The notes under the pieces: model-generated
The model's database searches: none
Seen by the model: the letters and a program-made list of their open reading frames with translations, nothing else
What the model was told of the DNA's origin: nothing
Position numbers and translations under genes: made by a program
In this document: positions 44,611-56,425 of the stretch, one piece after another
Position numbering within the stretch: the first letter of the stretch is position 1
How the letters are laid out: each line of letters begins with the position of its first letter
Assembly (NCBI GenBank): GCA_903772945.1
Contig: CAICTM010000140.1
Location: 1-64,000 of the forward strand
Length of the DNA stretch: 64,000 nt
Origin: Seminavis robusta
Taxonomy: Eukaryota; Bacillariophyta; Bacillariophyceae; Naviculales; Naviculaceae
Reading direction: 5' to 3'

Positions 44611-46415
44611 TCGGTCTACCGTATTCAGAAACCTCCAATGATGAAACAATACTGCAACATCTACCAGAACACAATAATCAAGGACCTGATCCAGAACCAA
44701 AGTAAGTGATTTGACCGCCAAAAAGGAAATTGCGAGCCTGATGCAACGATCTCTTAGGTTAACGTCTTTTAACCGATAGTATCCACGAATGAATCGTTAG
44801 TTTGGATCGTTCGACTTCGCTCTTCGCTCGCTCGAGTCGAGTCGAGTCACTCGTCACTCGCTTTCTATTCTCGCGCTGTGTTCACGCGACACAAGAGGGT
44901 CTGGGGACAGAAAGTGGAAACGAAACTGGTGGTTCACTGGAGAACGCCAAGCTTGGACACTGAACCGAAGACCAGATCATCCATTACCAGTATCCACATT
45001 CATTTGTGTTCAGGCCATCCAGATTCGATTCCCATTTCATGCATCCTACAAGCTATACTTGTTTTGGCTTGATAGTTGTCCTGTCGCTGCAGTCTACTAG
45101 CTACTTCAGAAGCTAGCTATCTAGTACTTTTCGAATCACTCAAATCTGGAACCAGTGTTTTAATCTTCTTGCTTATTATTGTAAGCTGCTAATTAACATA
45201 TCGGAGAATGTACTCTTTAGAAGTGTACAAGTTGACGTACAACCACTAATACACGGCAACGGAATGAGTTTGCTATAAGGAACACGCAGCATACCAGGTA
45301 CGATACTCGAGTAATTATCTAAGTGACAGAGATTCATGCCTGCACAGATCCACAGGCTTAAAACACACGCTACAATGGAAGTCCGCCCTCACATGATGTG
45401 GTCTTCATGAAGAGAGAAGACATTCTGATGGCAAGGGAGACGGAAGTTCGTTGGAAACCAGAGGAATGCCCCAGTCACCCTAACTACAAAAAGCCAAAAC
45501 CCTTCAAGTTCTAATAATGTCACTACAACTAATCACTCTTTGCTAAAATCGTATGACTACAACTAATGCGAACAATTCCAAGAAAAGAAGGGAAAGGACA
45601 GGTTGCATCAAGGTACAGATGTACATGTAGCTCGGATAGTATGAGATGTACATACAGATGGTAATGAGCACTGAAGAACACGGCCCCTCTTCGCACATTC
45701 ACATTTGTTTTCTCTGTAAAAGGCGACACCACCAGGTGAGAAAAAGGCAACTTTAGCGCTTCATTAATTTTCTTTGGCAAAGAACTAACTAGAACCAGCA
45801 AAGCGACATCGGCGTCACTTTGACTGCATCCAGCCCCCCTGTCCGATCGAAATGACAACAAATGTTGGATTTGATTGGATGATGTCGGGTGACGTGACTG
45901 GACCATCCAGTCATAGCTACTGTACAGTTGCAGGTTGTACAGTGGCTTAGCCTTCTCCAGCGCCTTATGTCTCGTTCCTCAGAACAGACCCATCCTCGCC
46001 ATTCTGATTTTGAAGGTCTCATCCGTTTAAAGGCAAACGTCGCTTGTGAATTTTGTTGTAATTAAAAAAGGAAATAAGCTTCTGCATCTGTCCGGTATGA
46101 AGCTCCACGACTTCGAAATAAGTATAGAGAACAAAGAACCGACACTTGCGACATTTGCAGCGATCCACTCCAATTTGTAGGAGAAAACTTCCACTACGGA
46201 AGCCAGTACCAGGTAGTCGGGGCCTGTTGTCATTCCGACCTTCCTGGCAACTTTTGTCCCCTGTGTCCATCACTCACATAACACCTTGAATTCAGTGGTT
46301 GAGGATTTCTTGAGCCACAGAAGGACTGCACCTACCTACGGCACTAGCTAGACAGGTGTTTTGAGGATCCCTCTCGCCTCACCTCCGTTTTCTCACAATT
46401 CTCAATTCCGAAACG
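44611..46415. other. Long intergenic stretch between divergent genes
   Basis: About 1.8 kb. A frame of 125 codons (minus, 45529-45906) has no features and is not called. There are TAGCTA runs near 45100-45120 and a GAGTCGAGTCGAGTC run near 44832-44845. The gene promoters for 42382-44610 and 46416-47168 should be at the two ends. Confidence 0.5.
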
Positions 46416-47168
46416 ATGAACATGAATAATACCAACCAAATCTTCCAACATCAGCCGGCTGTGGCCACCATCTTTGAGGAGATGAAACGCTTGAACACCG
46501 AAGGTATAAAAAGTCTCTTGGAAGAGGACAGCTCGACTGCAGCGCGTTTCTTTGTGAGTGCCTTGGGTCTTGCTCAAGGCCAGACCGCTGTCCACATTCC
46601 GGACGATGAGCAGGAGCCTCTGGCGGTACCTCCGCGTGATCATCGTCACATTCCCTATTTCTCTCCTATTCGAGGACTGCAGGACGGCGACTCTTCTGTC
46701 TACGTACATGACCAGCCGGTTTGGTTGGATGGCTGGTGGCTGGCAGCAAACGGTGACGTGTTGGAAAAAGCCACAACGTTTGCATCATTCGTCCTCTTCA
46801 ATCTGGCTCTGTCCTATCATCACCGGGGTCTGGTGGAGCAAAAAGCGGCACACCTTAAGAGAGCATGCAAGCTCTACAACATCTGTGCCTCTGACATGAT
46901 CCCACGGTTGCCCATGTCCATCATGGAATCCTTTGGGGTGCCTCTGGCCGCAGCTTGTCTGAATAACCAAGCACAGATCCAGTATCAGTATCTGGGTGAT
47001 TCTGCAGCCTCGTTGCGTCTTGCCCACGAAATGTTGCAGCCTGAGATGCTGGCTCGCATGTACGCAGTTGCTTCTCAAAACGCTCAGTTTGCTCTCCAAC
47101 TCGAAGAGTTCCTCTTGAACACCCAGCTCTTTCTGAACTGCTCTCGCAATGCAGCCCCGGTTGCCTGA
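46416..47168 (+). CDS. TPR-like helical protein of a diatom-type family
   Basis: 250 aa from the ATG of MNMNNTNQIF, one exon. The sequence has paired-helix segments typical of tetratricopeptide folds: IKSLLEEDSSTAARFFVSAL near 29-48, FASFVLFNLALSYHHRG near 120-136 with HLKRACKLYNICA after it, and ACLNNQAQIQYQYLGD near 180-195. I recall short proteins with this FNLAL.YH..G...A..LY layout being numerous in diatoms, but cannot confirm it here. A scaffold or partner-binding role is inferred from the fold only. Confidence 0.7.
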   Translation: MNMNNTNQIFQHQPAVATIFEEMKRLNTEGIKSLLEEDSSTAARFFVSALGLAQGQTAVHIPDDEQEPLAVPPRDHRHIPYFSPIRGLQDGDSSVYVHDQPVWLDGWWLAANGDVLEKATTFASFVLFNLALSYHHRGLVEQKAAHLKRACKLYNICASDMIPRLPMSIMESFGVPLAAACLNNQAQIQYQYLGDSAASLRLAHEMLQPEMLARMYAVASQNAQFALQLEEFLLNTQLFLNCSRNAAPVA

Positions 47169-49015
47169 GGCAAGTGCTTCGTTTGGTTGTTGCAAACAGA
47201 AGAACCACCACTTGATACACAGTACCTATTATTGAACGAAACCCGAGTCCGACGTTCAGCTTCGCTCATCTTTACTACAAATACTTTTTAACTGCTACTA
47301 GTAGTTACCACCCGGCCTCGATGCATACATGTAGCTAGCTCTGCCGTGTCTGTTCGTCAGCTTGCAAAGGTGGGGTTTTCGTACACTGTTTGCTCCAAAT
47401 GCTTCACCGCTTCTCCTTTCCCTGCCGAACCATGTCTCTCCAGGAAACGAGCACCTGCATCCTAGCTGCCCCTCCCCATAGTGCAAGCCTTTTCATTGAG
47501 CCCCTTTGATGTGACAGGTCCAGCCAAACAGTACAAAGTTTGTTGGCCTCGAGCATTGTCCCACCTTAGCACAGTAGCAGCCCAGCCTATCTTAGCACCG
47601 AGTTTCTTTCATTGAGTGTACCGGTACATCGTACTTGCTCACAGGGTCACCGTGCGCTCTCGTGATGTTGCCATTACCGAGACTGTCACGTCGAAATGAC
47701 TTCACACACACGGAATCCCTTTTGGTTGTAGTAGGGCGTAACACGTTTCTTGAGATTTTCCATTTTCTAACTCCTTTGGAGGTTATTACTGCACCTCGCA
47801 GGAGCCACACATGAATCCTCTCCATGTACTACCAGTACATGTAGCTATCATAGACTGGATCAAGACAAGTCTTTCGGCAAGGGTCCTGTACTAGCTAGTA
47901 GCTAGTTAGAGAGATCCCGATTCCAATAGATTGTACCATTCTGATAAAAAGAACTTTGCAGGCTTCCAGCAGAAAGGCTGTTATCTACGGAAGCCTTGAG
48001 TGTGCGGCTTTACTACATGTAAGTTTTTAAATGCAGCGAAGCTCATCTAAACGGAAGGGAACGCAGCAAGCCAGGGTGCGACTGTACGTACCGTAGATCG
48101 AAACTCGTCATCAATCATTCTCTGACCCGGCAAACGACAAACTTATGTGGTGAAGATCCACAGGTATAAAAAAGGCTTCCTTATACGAACCTGCGATGCT
48201 CTTGAGGACATCATACAGTGAACGTCAACATGAGTGCTAGCTAGCTAGTGGTTTCTATTGCGAGAAGACTGCTAGCGGCAATGCCAAGTCAGTGGATGCC
48301 AACGCTGGAGGCAAGACAAAGAAGTCGTTGCTGCCGCCGGTATGGAGTGCAATATGCCCAGTGCAGCAGTTGCAGAGAAACAACAAGTTAAGGAGGTACC
48401 ACCAGGTCTGCACGTCAGCGGGAGGTAACCCGGAAAACTCTCGTGTTATTTCAGACTTTATCGAGCCTATTCTATCCACCGACAATGATCCGATGCCGTT
48501 AGCTCCATGCCGCTGCAGTTAGACTCACCGGCCATGTAGAGACCCGTGCAGTGGATGTGTGTGTTCGCAATAGCCATGGCTGTTAACTTGTGTCGGGGTA
48601 GAGAGTTGCTGGTGCTTTATACGTGTAGAACAGAGTGTGTTAGTTTGGGGTATCGAAAAAAGTCTGTTAACTCTGCACCATGTCACTCACACGTTACACC
48701 CCTCGGCAACTCTCCACCCCAACGGTGTCCTGTAGAGCACAGGCACACCTTCCATCCGCTATGTCCATACCCTCCTTGGTTCACCGGAAGGGCATGATCG
48801 AGCACCACAACGTACATCATTGTCTGTTGTTGAAAAAGGCAGTTTGTTGTTGTCATGGAGTCTGGATCATCGCGACAAGCACCAAGAAACAGAGCCAGCC
48901 GGATAGGAATCTGCATTTCCCATGTGTTGACAAGCCATTTGTTGGTACTCATTCCACGGCGAAATCCATCGTAGAATAAAAGCGAGATAATGAAACGTCC
49001 ATTTCATTGAAAACC
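47169..49015. other. Long intergenic stretch
   Basis: About 1.85 kb without a supported gene. A 76-codon frame at 48292-48522 has no clear family. TACATGTAGCTAGC palindromes occur near 47325 and 47837, and TAGCTAGCTAG near 48237-48248. Confidence 0.5.
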
Positions 49016-50191
49016 ATGCCGGTAACATCCATGGTTGTAGTTGAGTATGCTGGAGAGCCATCTCCAGACTTTGTTGCCAGCTTGGCTTTCAGTCATCAGA
49101 AGACGCCAGCATTCAGGAAGTTGGAGGATGGCACATTTGAGAGGTCTCGAGAGTGGCTGGATTCTGTTGACAACAACAAGAGAGATGATGAGGATTCCAC
49201 TATCTTCTTCTCGGAACAGCTTCTGGTTGTTGCTACTTTCAATATCCAACGTACCTTTGGGCATCTGCCTGCTGACCTTGTTTGCTTTGTTCTCGCTGAT
49301 GGTAGCAACAGTCTCATGTATGCATTTTGTGATTCTGCTTTGAGTCATCAGTTGATTGTGGATAAGGAGATGATCGACCGTGGTTCCATGCTGACTATCA
49401 ACAAGGCAGAGGTCTTTTGGTTTCAGCAATTTCCACAGAGGATGCGTTGTTCTCTCATCATCTTCGACATGTCATGGAAGCTGCCGCCCAATGTTCTGGG
49501 AAATGTTGTCAAGGAAGGTGACATCAGGCGGACCAGGTTCCGTACGAAGGATGTTTCCCATTGCAAGGACAATAAAGAAATTGTTTTCATGACCAAGTTC
49601 AAGCCTGACCCATATGAGAACTTTATGATTCTTCGTCCTGAGGCGGCAAGTGAGATGGTGGCAAGAGCAGACAGGGATGAGTTCATAATGCATCTTTTGT
49701 TGTGGTCCCCAGCATCAAGAGCTTGTGAGTGATGCAATGAATGAAACGTACGTTGTATTGAAGTTGATTATGACGATTATGAGATTATCATCCTGAGGAT
49801 GAAGTTGATGGGAAGCCGCGAAAGTGCGACTGCATCGAGGAACATGGTCTTCTGACTTGTGCTGTGAACGAAGCTCCGATCAACTTGGTGGACAAGAACG
49901 ATCTTCTCCATTCCTTGAAGAAATACATCATGAAGAAAACAAATGGGAGGTGTACAGTCATGACTTCAAAGGCCTCACCCAGTCTCACAAGCGCTGGTGC
50001 TGCTATTCTGGTACGCAACCAATATCTTCCAGTTTGAAGTTGCGTCCCCATTGCCATCTTGTGTTGTTCAACGTATTTGGTTGGTGTACCCAAACTTCAA
50101 CAATGCGAAGGCAACTGGTTTCCTCTCCACTGAAGAGCGATCCCGTAAGCGAGGACGTTTCGAAGAGGATCTTTCCTCGAAGATCGAATAG
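49016..50191 (+). pseudogene. Unknown protein convergent with the Mutator-type transposase, frame broken
   Basis: The first part, 49016-49732, starts at the ATG of MPVTSMVVVEY and gives 238 aa. Coding continues after one frame change as YHPEDEVDGKPRKCDCIEEHG from about 49785 to near 50020. After another change it continues as FWYATNIFQFEVASPLPSC to the stop at 50191. The continuity of composition across all three pieces suggests one former protein of about 390 aa. I do not recognise a domain; features include RRTRFRTKD and the CDC pair. It converges on the transposase remnant at 50332-52796 with a 140-bp gap. Convergent two-gene layout is known in MuDR (mudrA/mudrB), so it may be the element's second gene; that is inference. 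Confidence 0.5.
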
Positions 50192-50331
50192 GAGTCCGTT
50201 GATACCGTGTCAAGGAAGAAGTATTCGCGACGTAGCAAAAAGTTACTGTGTCGCCAGATTTGAGAGTGTTCTATAGTCTGACAGTATAATCCAATTACTT
50301 AGATGCTCCAACTATTTGTTACTCTACAATT

Positions 50332-52796
50332 CTATTCTTCAGAAGTAGCGATTGTTTGTTCGTGCGCACCGGCTAGCTCTTCCAGTTCCTCAGTCACGGC
50401 TTCGGAATCTTCGCCAAATCCAATACAATCTACAAGATGTAGAGTTGCAATAGCGATGTCTTGCTCGCTTATCTCTGTTTGACTGTCAGTTGAAGGCTCT
50501 GCATCCTCTCCATTCATCGGGACTGTGTCAACTCGCACATGTAATGACTTCGGTTTTCCGTGATTGACACATCCGCGATAGCTGGATCGCGAGTGGCCAA
50601 GTTCGCCGCAGCTTCCACACACTTTGCCGGTAGTATCAGTTTTCTTCGAAATCTTTCTTTTCTTTGCTGGATTCTTTTTTGCCTTGGCAATGGCAATACC
50701 AGAGGAGTACATGCGGCCATCCTTTCGGTCTTGTTCCAGCTTTTCCTGGTACTCCTTGAGCTTCAAGTAAGTCTCCCTATTTCTTTTCTTTTGTATTCGA
50801 TGGTCCTTCGCTTGCTGATTCTTTTTTTCCGATACTCCTCTTGTTGCCGCAAGAAATAGGCGGTTCCTTCCTCCATTTCCAACCCGAGCGCAATGAACAG
50901 TCTTCTGAAGAACTCTTCTACACCCAACAGAGTGATGCCAACTGCAATGCAAACCCGGTTTTGGAGGGAGAGTGAACCGGCGTAGACTTTGTTCTTGGGT
51001 GCGAGCCAGGCTATTGTGTTGTTGAGCGATTCATTCGCGTTTGTTGTCATGTTATGGTTTGATTCATCGAGGCGTTCCATCGTGGTAAATTCATTGAAAG
51101 GATCAACCAGTGATTCGTAGAGAGACTTGTCTTTTGTCTTGCTCCTGTACACTTTCCCACACTCACTCCTTTCCTTTTCTGACATCTCTTTACGTAAGCA
51201 GAAGTCTCCACAGAATTCATGGTTGTCGAATGTGTGTTCCAGCACGGCCTTGACAGCATCAGCCCATTTTTCTCTGGGCATGGACGGAAGCTTTTTCAGG
51301 AAGTAGACATAGTAAGTTGTCAAACGAAGAATGTCGCCTCCAGAAACTTGCTTTAACACCCTTGCCCTTCATCCCGTACAGATGGTTGCGTATGTTTTCT
51401 TGCGGTGAGCAGGATCGGCAACAAATACTGGCTCTGGTACCGGATACCGAAGGTGTCCGTCTGATCTAGTCTTTGCTTTTCCCTTTTTTGTGTACCCCAG
51501 AATGGATAGTTTGTCGAGTTTGCGGTGTTTCAACCAATCTTTGTTGCTCCATTTGCAATGAGCCTTCATCGTGGAGTCATCATCAGTGCAGATCTTTTCC
51601 ATGACAATGTTGTACAGGTCGTACAATTCTTCCACCATGATCAACAACGATTGAGGCTCCATCCCACCAGAACTGCCCTCATAGTTGACCATGCATTCAT
51701 GCTCTGGAACATCCAGTCCTCTGCTTAGATGATACTGGCACTTTCGACAGAACTTGGATCTCTGGCAAATAACACACGGTTTACCAGTTTGGGCTCCCAT
51801 AATGCTGGCATGACCAGAAGGTGAGTTGTACGATCGGCCGCTGCCTTTCTGATTCCATCCCATGTCCATGCCACCATTCATGATTGCTCTTTGTTCAGGC
51901 CGTTCACCCTTTTTAACAGATGCCTCCCATTCCACGAAATTGAAGTTGGTTCCACGATTGCTCCTTCGAACTTCCTCAATCAAGTTGTCAACAAGAGCCT
52001 TGTGACAAACCTCTCGAATGAAAGGAGCCAATGATAGTTCGATGTTGGAAAAAGACTTCTTCGACATTGTGGTATAATTGGGTAAGTTCAGCATGGCAAG
52101 TGTCCGTTGTGCTTCCACACCACCATCTCCGGACCAGAGAAAAGCTAACACAAACTGAATATTGCATGAAAAATCCAGGTTCGTCGCATGGTTCGAGAGC
52201 TTCGGAAGGGTAGTCCTCGACACATCCGATTCTTTCAGTTCACCGAATGACTTGCATTCTTCATTGCCACAGGTCAACTGACCGACAGAGGTAACACAGG
52301 TGGTATTGAATGTAAGCTGGACACTTGGCTGCCTGCATGTAAAACACCTTGTGTTGCCATTGACTAATTCAGATAACCCTTTGTGCTCCAGGATCAGGCG
52401 ACGTGGGGTTGGTGGCTTCTTCTTTGTGTCATCATCCGGAACAGCAAGAGGGGAAAGGGCAGTGGCAACATTGTCAACAACTGGAGAGGGAGTTGGTTGT
52501 GGATGCTCCTTCCTCTTCGGCGCTCACATGTTCAACATCGAATGGGCCCAACCAGGCCTCTTCGCAATGACGTCCACCCGGTTTCCGGCAGCTAACTTGT
52601 TGATTTCTCTCTGATAGTTGCTTGTTGCCTTGTTCTCACTGATGGCAATACAAGGCAAAATGGGGGTAACTCCTCTCTGACGGCGACTTTCTCTCAATAC
52701 CGGAGTTGACTCATCTCCTCCTACCACTGCCGGAGTTACAATCTGTGGGTTGTCTGTAGAGGTTTCAGCTCCTTCCTCTTCTGAGGCAACATTCAT
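50332..52796 (-). pseudogene. Mutator-type DNA transposase, inactivated
   Basis: A transposase with the order expected for the 'Mutator-like transposase' domain family. It has an N-terminal Cys region (CFTCRQP, CGNEECKSF), GMDMGWNQKGSGRSYNSPSG carrying the first catalytic Asp, a Cys-rich block CVICQRSKFCRKCQYHLSRG, NYEGSSGGME, and ICTDDDSTMK with the second Asp. A helical region with NESLNNTIAWLAPK follows, then a C-terminal zinc knuckle CGSCGELGHSRSSYRGC. Two in-frame TGA codons (52524-52526 and 51369-51371) interrupt the same frame, and one frame change lies near 50840-50870 in an A-rich run. I could not find terminal inverted repeats at either side, so the element's ends are unknown. The reading frame is otherwise long, suggesting recent death. 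Confidence 0.75.
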
Positions 52797-52930
52797 AACT
52801 TGCCGTTGTTTACTTTTGTTACCACAGAATTGGCCATGGTCGCCGGTTGCCAGCTAAAATAAAAAAGAATTCCAAAAAGAAAGATTCCATCTCCGGGTAA
52901 AATTCACTGCAAACGTCAGAGGCTGACTAG

Positions 52931-53616
52931 GTGTGGATTGACCATGGTTCAGCATGGATTTCTATTTTAGCTATCGACTGTGGACTGGCCAAAACAAACT
53001 CGGGAGTAAAAGCGGGTGGTACCTCCTTAACGGAAGAAGCCAAGGCAAAACTACTGTGGAATATCGCCTTGCCGACGCGCCTGGTGCCAGCGCCCATTCC
53101 CATTCCCATTCCCATGCCCTTACCGTCAGATCAGGCACGGCAACCGACGCCAAGTATGCAGTAGAAACAAGTTTCGCAGGTCCCACAGGGGAGGTCAGCT
53201 TTTTGGACGAAGCTGAACCGGAGCGAGGCTTCTCCGAGCGAATCACCACGACCATTGCAGGCTACCTTTATAGGTGCCGAGCAGCCCAGCAGGACATCTG
53301 AACAACAACGTGTCGCCTAGAACCTGTGCAGATTTCTCAGCTTGCTATCACGGGAAGACCTGTTCGCGATGATGATGGCCAAAGGAGACGTGCCTTGTTT
53401 GCATTGGCTGTACTGGTCATGCTAGCTGTTATTGTGGCTCTCATCTTGGGACTCCTCGGCGTATTTGACGGAAACGAGGTGCAAATTGTCAAAGAAAATA
53501 CAAATGGCAGCCTTTCAACTCTCCAACGAATCAAACAGGAGGTGCCTTACGATGTGAATATCATGAGGTTCTCACTAACAAAATGGATATTCATGGATTC
53601 AGCCACAGCTTTGTAA
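52931..53616 (+). pseudogene. Fragment of a single-span membrane protein, possibly receptor-like
   Basis: The frame at 53326-53616 has a basic flank (DDDGQRRRALFALAVLV) followed by a strong membrane segment (VMLAVIVALILGLLGVF). This layout is what I associate with N-terminal parts of diatom leucine-rich-repeat receptor-like proteins. Upstream frames at 52931-53301 (with a PIPIPIPMP repeat) may be earlier parts but are out of frame. No repeats or kinase follow. It is probably a truncated relic, and confidence is low. Confidence 0.3.
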
Positions 53617-54453
53617 GTGCAAACGTGATTTCGCCTGGTATGGAGTCAACTTGCTTGCCATCCCATCGATGTATCTCTCTTGAAATAGTGCATTGCAGTT
53701 GCAGCCGCCATCTTTGGACCAGAGACTGCTAAGGACAAGATGGACTTTCAAGAATACAAGAATTGGACATCTCTGTTTGGGCCTCTTGCAGAAGGGCAAG
53801 TGGACTTGTACAGTTCTTTTTACACACATACCATGGAACGAGATGTACTCCAGACTCAAGTCAAGACTGGGCTGGCTTGTCCTTTACCCCTCCTTGTCTA
53901 TATATAGGAATGGGAGTTGCTGGTGATCCATTTCATGTTGGCTGTGTAGGAGACAACTTCAAACATCTCGATGAGTTACTGTCTGTAAAAACCATGCCAA
54001 ACACCATGTTTTGGTGGCTTGCTGCCTGTGCCAGCCAGGTGGCCTCCCCTCAACGGTGCAATGAGAGAATCAAATAAAGGCACGGAGAGGTTCTGCCACG
54101 TACTCATCATGGTACCCCATCCTCGAGATCGTTCCACCGCGGTGGCATATTGAGGGGCGTAGATGCATTCGTTCGGAAACTCGTGCGGCTATTGCGAGCC
54201 ACTGCAGTACTTTGGTCGCGTGAGAATTCGAGTGAGTGCTCCCGCCATGCCTGTGGTAGCGTGCGCCACTGAGTCAATCTGCCTTAGGTGCAAATGTTAG
54301 AATCATTTGAATCCAAACAACTCCTGGCACCACTAATCCTTCCTGTACGATTGTGGTGTTTTCGGCACTGCGACGCTTTCGGAACTCTTCGTGTTATTGT
54401 CGTCCTCGTCGTGAATCAAGGGCAAATTGGTGCTGCGAAACGAGCGGGCCCGT
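53617..54453. other. Intergenic stretch
   Basis: No gene is supported. Short frames on both strands between 53690 and 54080 have no visible family. Confidence 0.45.
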
Positions 54454-55120
54454 TCAGTGGGAGAATAGTTCCTTGCATTTGATGTCGAGATAGAGTAGGG
54501 ACTTACGTGACTCCGTAGGTTCCTCTAGTAGCTCGTCCTTGGTGTCGTTGGATGTAAGGGCCTCCACCAGCAAGCAGAAGAGTTTGACATGGTAGTTTCC
54601 GTTGGCATTGACTTTGGAAATCGACACACCACTTGAGAATCTGATCACAACCATGCATCCAAGGAACCATGAACTGGGTGAGACAACGGCGACACCATCG
54701 AGAAAACAGAGCTCCGGTCATCCACGCACGTACAGGATCTGCCACAGGATCGATCCCAATCCACAGCCATGGAAACGTATTCGGGTCAATGCCACCAATC
54801 CCGACCCGCAAAAGAAATCCATGATGTTCCTGTGATTTATTGGTCGGTATCACTTCGTAAGCCGTCGTTGATAGAGTCACGAGGGTGTTTTTGGTGTACT
54901 GGTACGTCATGGCAATCGATCGCCATGGCAAAATTTCTGTATGGTACCGTTTCCAATCGCAGCCTCTCTCGGTCCATATGTGTATAGTGGACTCGATCTT
55001 TGGTGAAGCCATGATGGAGAAGTCGTCCATGGTACGTCGTTGTCGTCTCTGTGGTCTCTGTGGCATGTTCGTCACTAATATTTGAGTCAGTGTGATTGTT
55101 GTTGTCATCAAAAATGTCAA
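54454..55120 (-). pseudogene. Unknown protein remnant, frame broken
   Basis: Two overlapping minus-strand frames look coding in turn. The upstream one (from about 55042) has WTERGCDWKRYHTEILPWR and FLLRVGIGGIDPNTFPWLW. The downstream one (to about 54515) has GVAVVSPSSWFLGCMVVIRF and NGNYHVKLFCLLVEALTSND, and ends near TES at a possible splice donor (AC|GTAAGT). The switch near 54705 needs a frame change, so I regard the gene as broken or its splicing as unrecognised. Family unknown. Confidence 0.35.
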
Positions 55121-55704
55121 TGGAACGAGATTTAGAGCTGTACGGCGTACATGTTCATCATTTCAGACTACCAAGCCTGGCCCTCGCTGGCTCTCGTAGA
55201 TAACCTCCCTACTCCAAACCCCCTTTCTCATATTCATCGTTGTCATCCTCCGCGTCAGACAATCATGCAATGACATAGACTAGTCCGGGCATCGATCAAT
55301 GTGCCGGAGAGCAGAAGACCCAACCCACGTTATCAGTATCTATTCTACCTGTTCCGATGGACGAAGACTGCTTATAGTCGATCTCGTACCCGAAGAAAGT
55401 TTTGTGACTGAGGTAGATGCGGTAACCCAAAACATGTATTAAAGCTTTCCTTCATATTTACCTCAGCTACCATTCTAAAGCAGTCATCAGACAAGCAAGC
55501 CCCATCACGCAGTCACCCCACTTAACAACTTCCAAGTGAGCTCTCCATCCCGATTATGATTCCATCCCGCTCCTTCAAAATTCCATCCCGCTCGATCTAG
55601 ATCTCGTCTCCAACACTGCAAATTAAACCTTTCATAAAATCCGACAAGAGTCCACAACATCTGCAATAAAGGAAGCAGTCCACCACACATCAACAACAGC
55701 AACA
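55121..55704. other. Intergenic stretch upstream of synthetase copy 2
   Basis: No gene is supported. It should contain the promoter of copy 2. An imperfect tandem repeat ATTCCATCCCGCTC occurs near 55560-55590. Confidence 0.5.
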
Positions 55705-56365
55705 ATGAAATTCTTCTCAACCATCCTTGATGCCTTGAACCACCATGCGGTGGAGACACCCAACAAGGTTGTCCTGACTTGGGTGGATATTGATTGCGAG
55801 GAACAGAACAAGTTGACTTTCAAACAGCTGGAAGACCAATCCAATGCCGTAGCTGCTCGTCTCCTCAAACTGGGATGCAAAAAGGGAGATCGCGTCATGG
55901 TGGCATACCCCTTCGGCCTCGAGTTCTTGGCTGGCATGTTTGGAGCCATGAAGATTGGAGTCATCCCCTGTTCCATCTATCCGCCCAATCCCAACCAGCT
56001 CAAGACTGATATGCCAAAGTTCCGTGGATTTGCCAAGGACGCCGGAGCCAAGTATGCTCTCTCGACTAACATGTTTGCCACTGCCATGACTGCAGCCAGT
56101 GTCCTCTTCAAGACAGGGGTCAAATGGATTGGGACCGACAAGCTAACAATCGAGAAAAACAAACCCAACAAGCCCAAAGATTATGAGACCTACAATGGGG
56201 AGTCTGATGATGTCTGTTTTATTCAATACACCTCTGGCAGCACTGGGCGACCCAAAGGAGTAATGATCAGCCATGGAAATCTAGCAGAAAATTGCACAGC
56301 TCTTGTGCAAATGACAGATGTAACTCCATCATCGGTGGCAGCCCTGTGGGTTCCACAATACCATG

Positions 56366-56425
56366 GTAAGTTCAAAACACAAGGAGCATACTATTATGAT
56401 TGGATCTCTCATGTTTGTAATCCAG
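56366..56425 (+). other. 60-nt intron 1 of synthetase copy 2, in frame and stop-free
   Basis: The donor is GTAAGT and the acceptor CCAG. Removal joins TACCATG to ACATGGGC, giving YHDMGL, which is the conserved FAAL motif; copy 1 has an intron at the same place. The intron is a multiple of three and lacks stops, so unspliced RNA would read through with 20 extra residues. Confidence 0.8.

Noticed and set aside
45529-45906. A 125-codon minus frame.
   Set aside because: There are no motifs and no support, and the composition is that of chance.
48292-48522. A frame with RRYHQVC, faintly like a plant SBP zinc finger.
   Set aside because: The other required Cys and His residues are absent, and the frame is short.
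52300-52614. A plus-strand frame of 104 codons.
   Set aside because: It is the antisense shadow of the transposase N-terminal region, which has the recognisable Cys motifs.
53092-53117. (CCCATT)n run as a regulatory element.
   Set aside because: It has only about four units, and nothing ties it to a gene.
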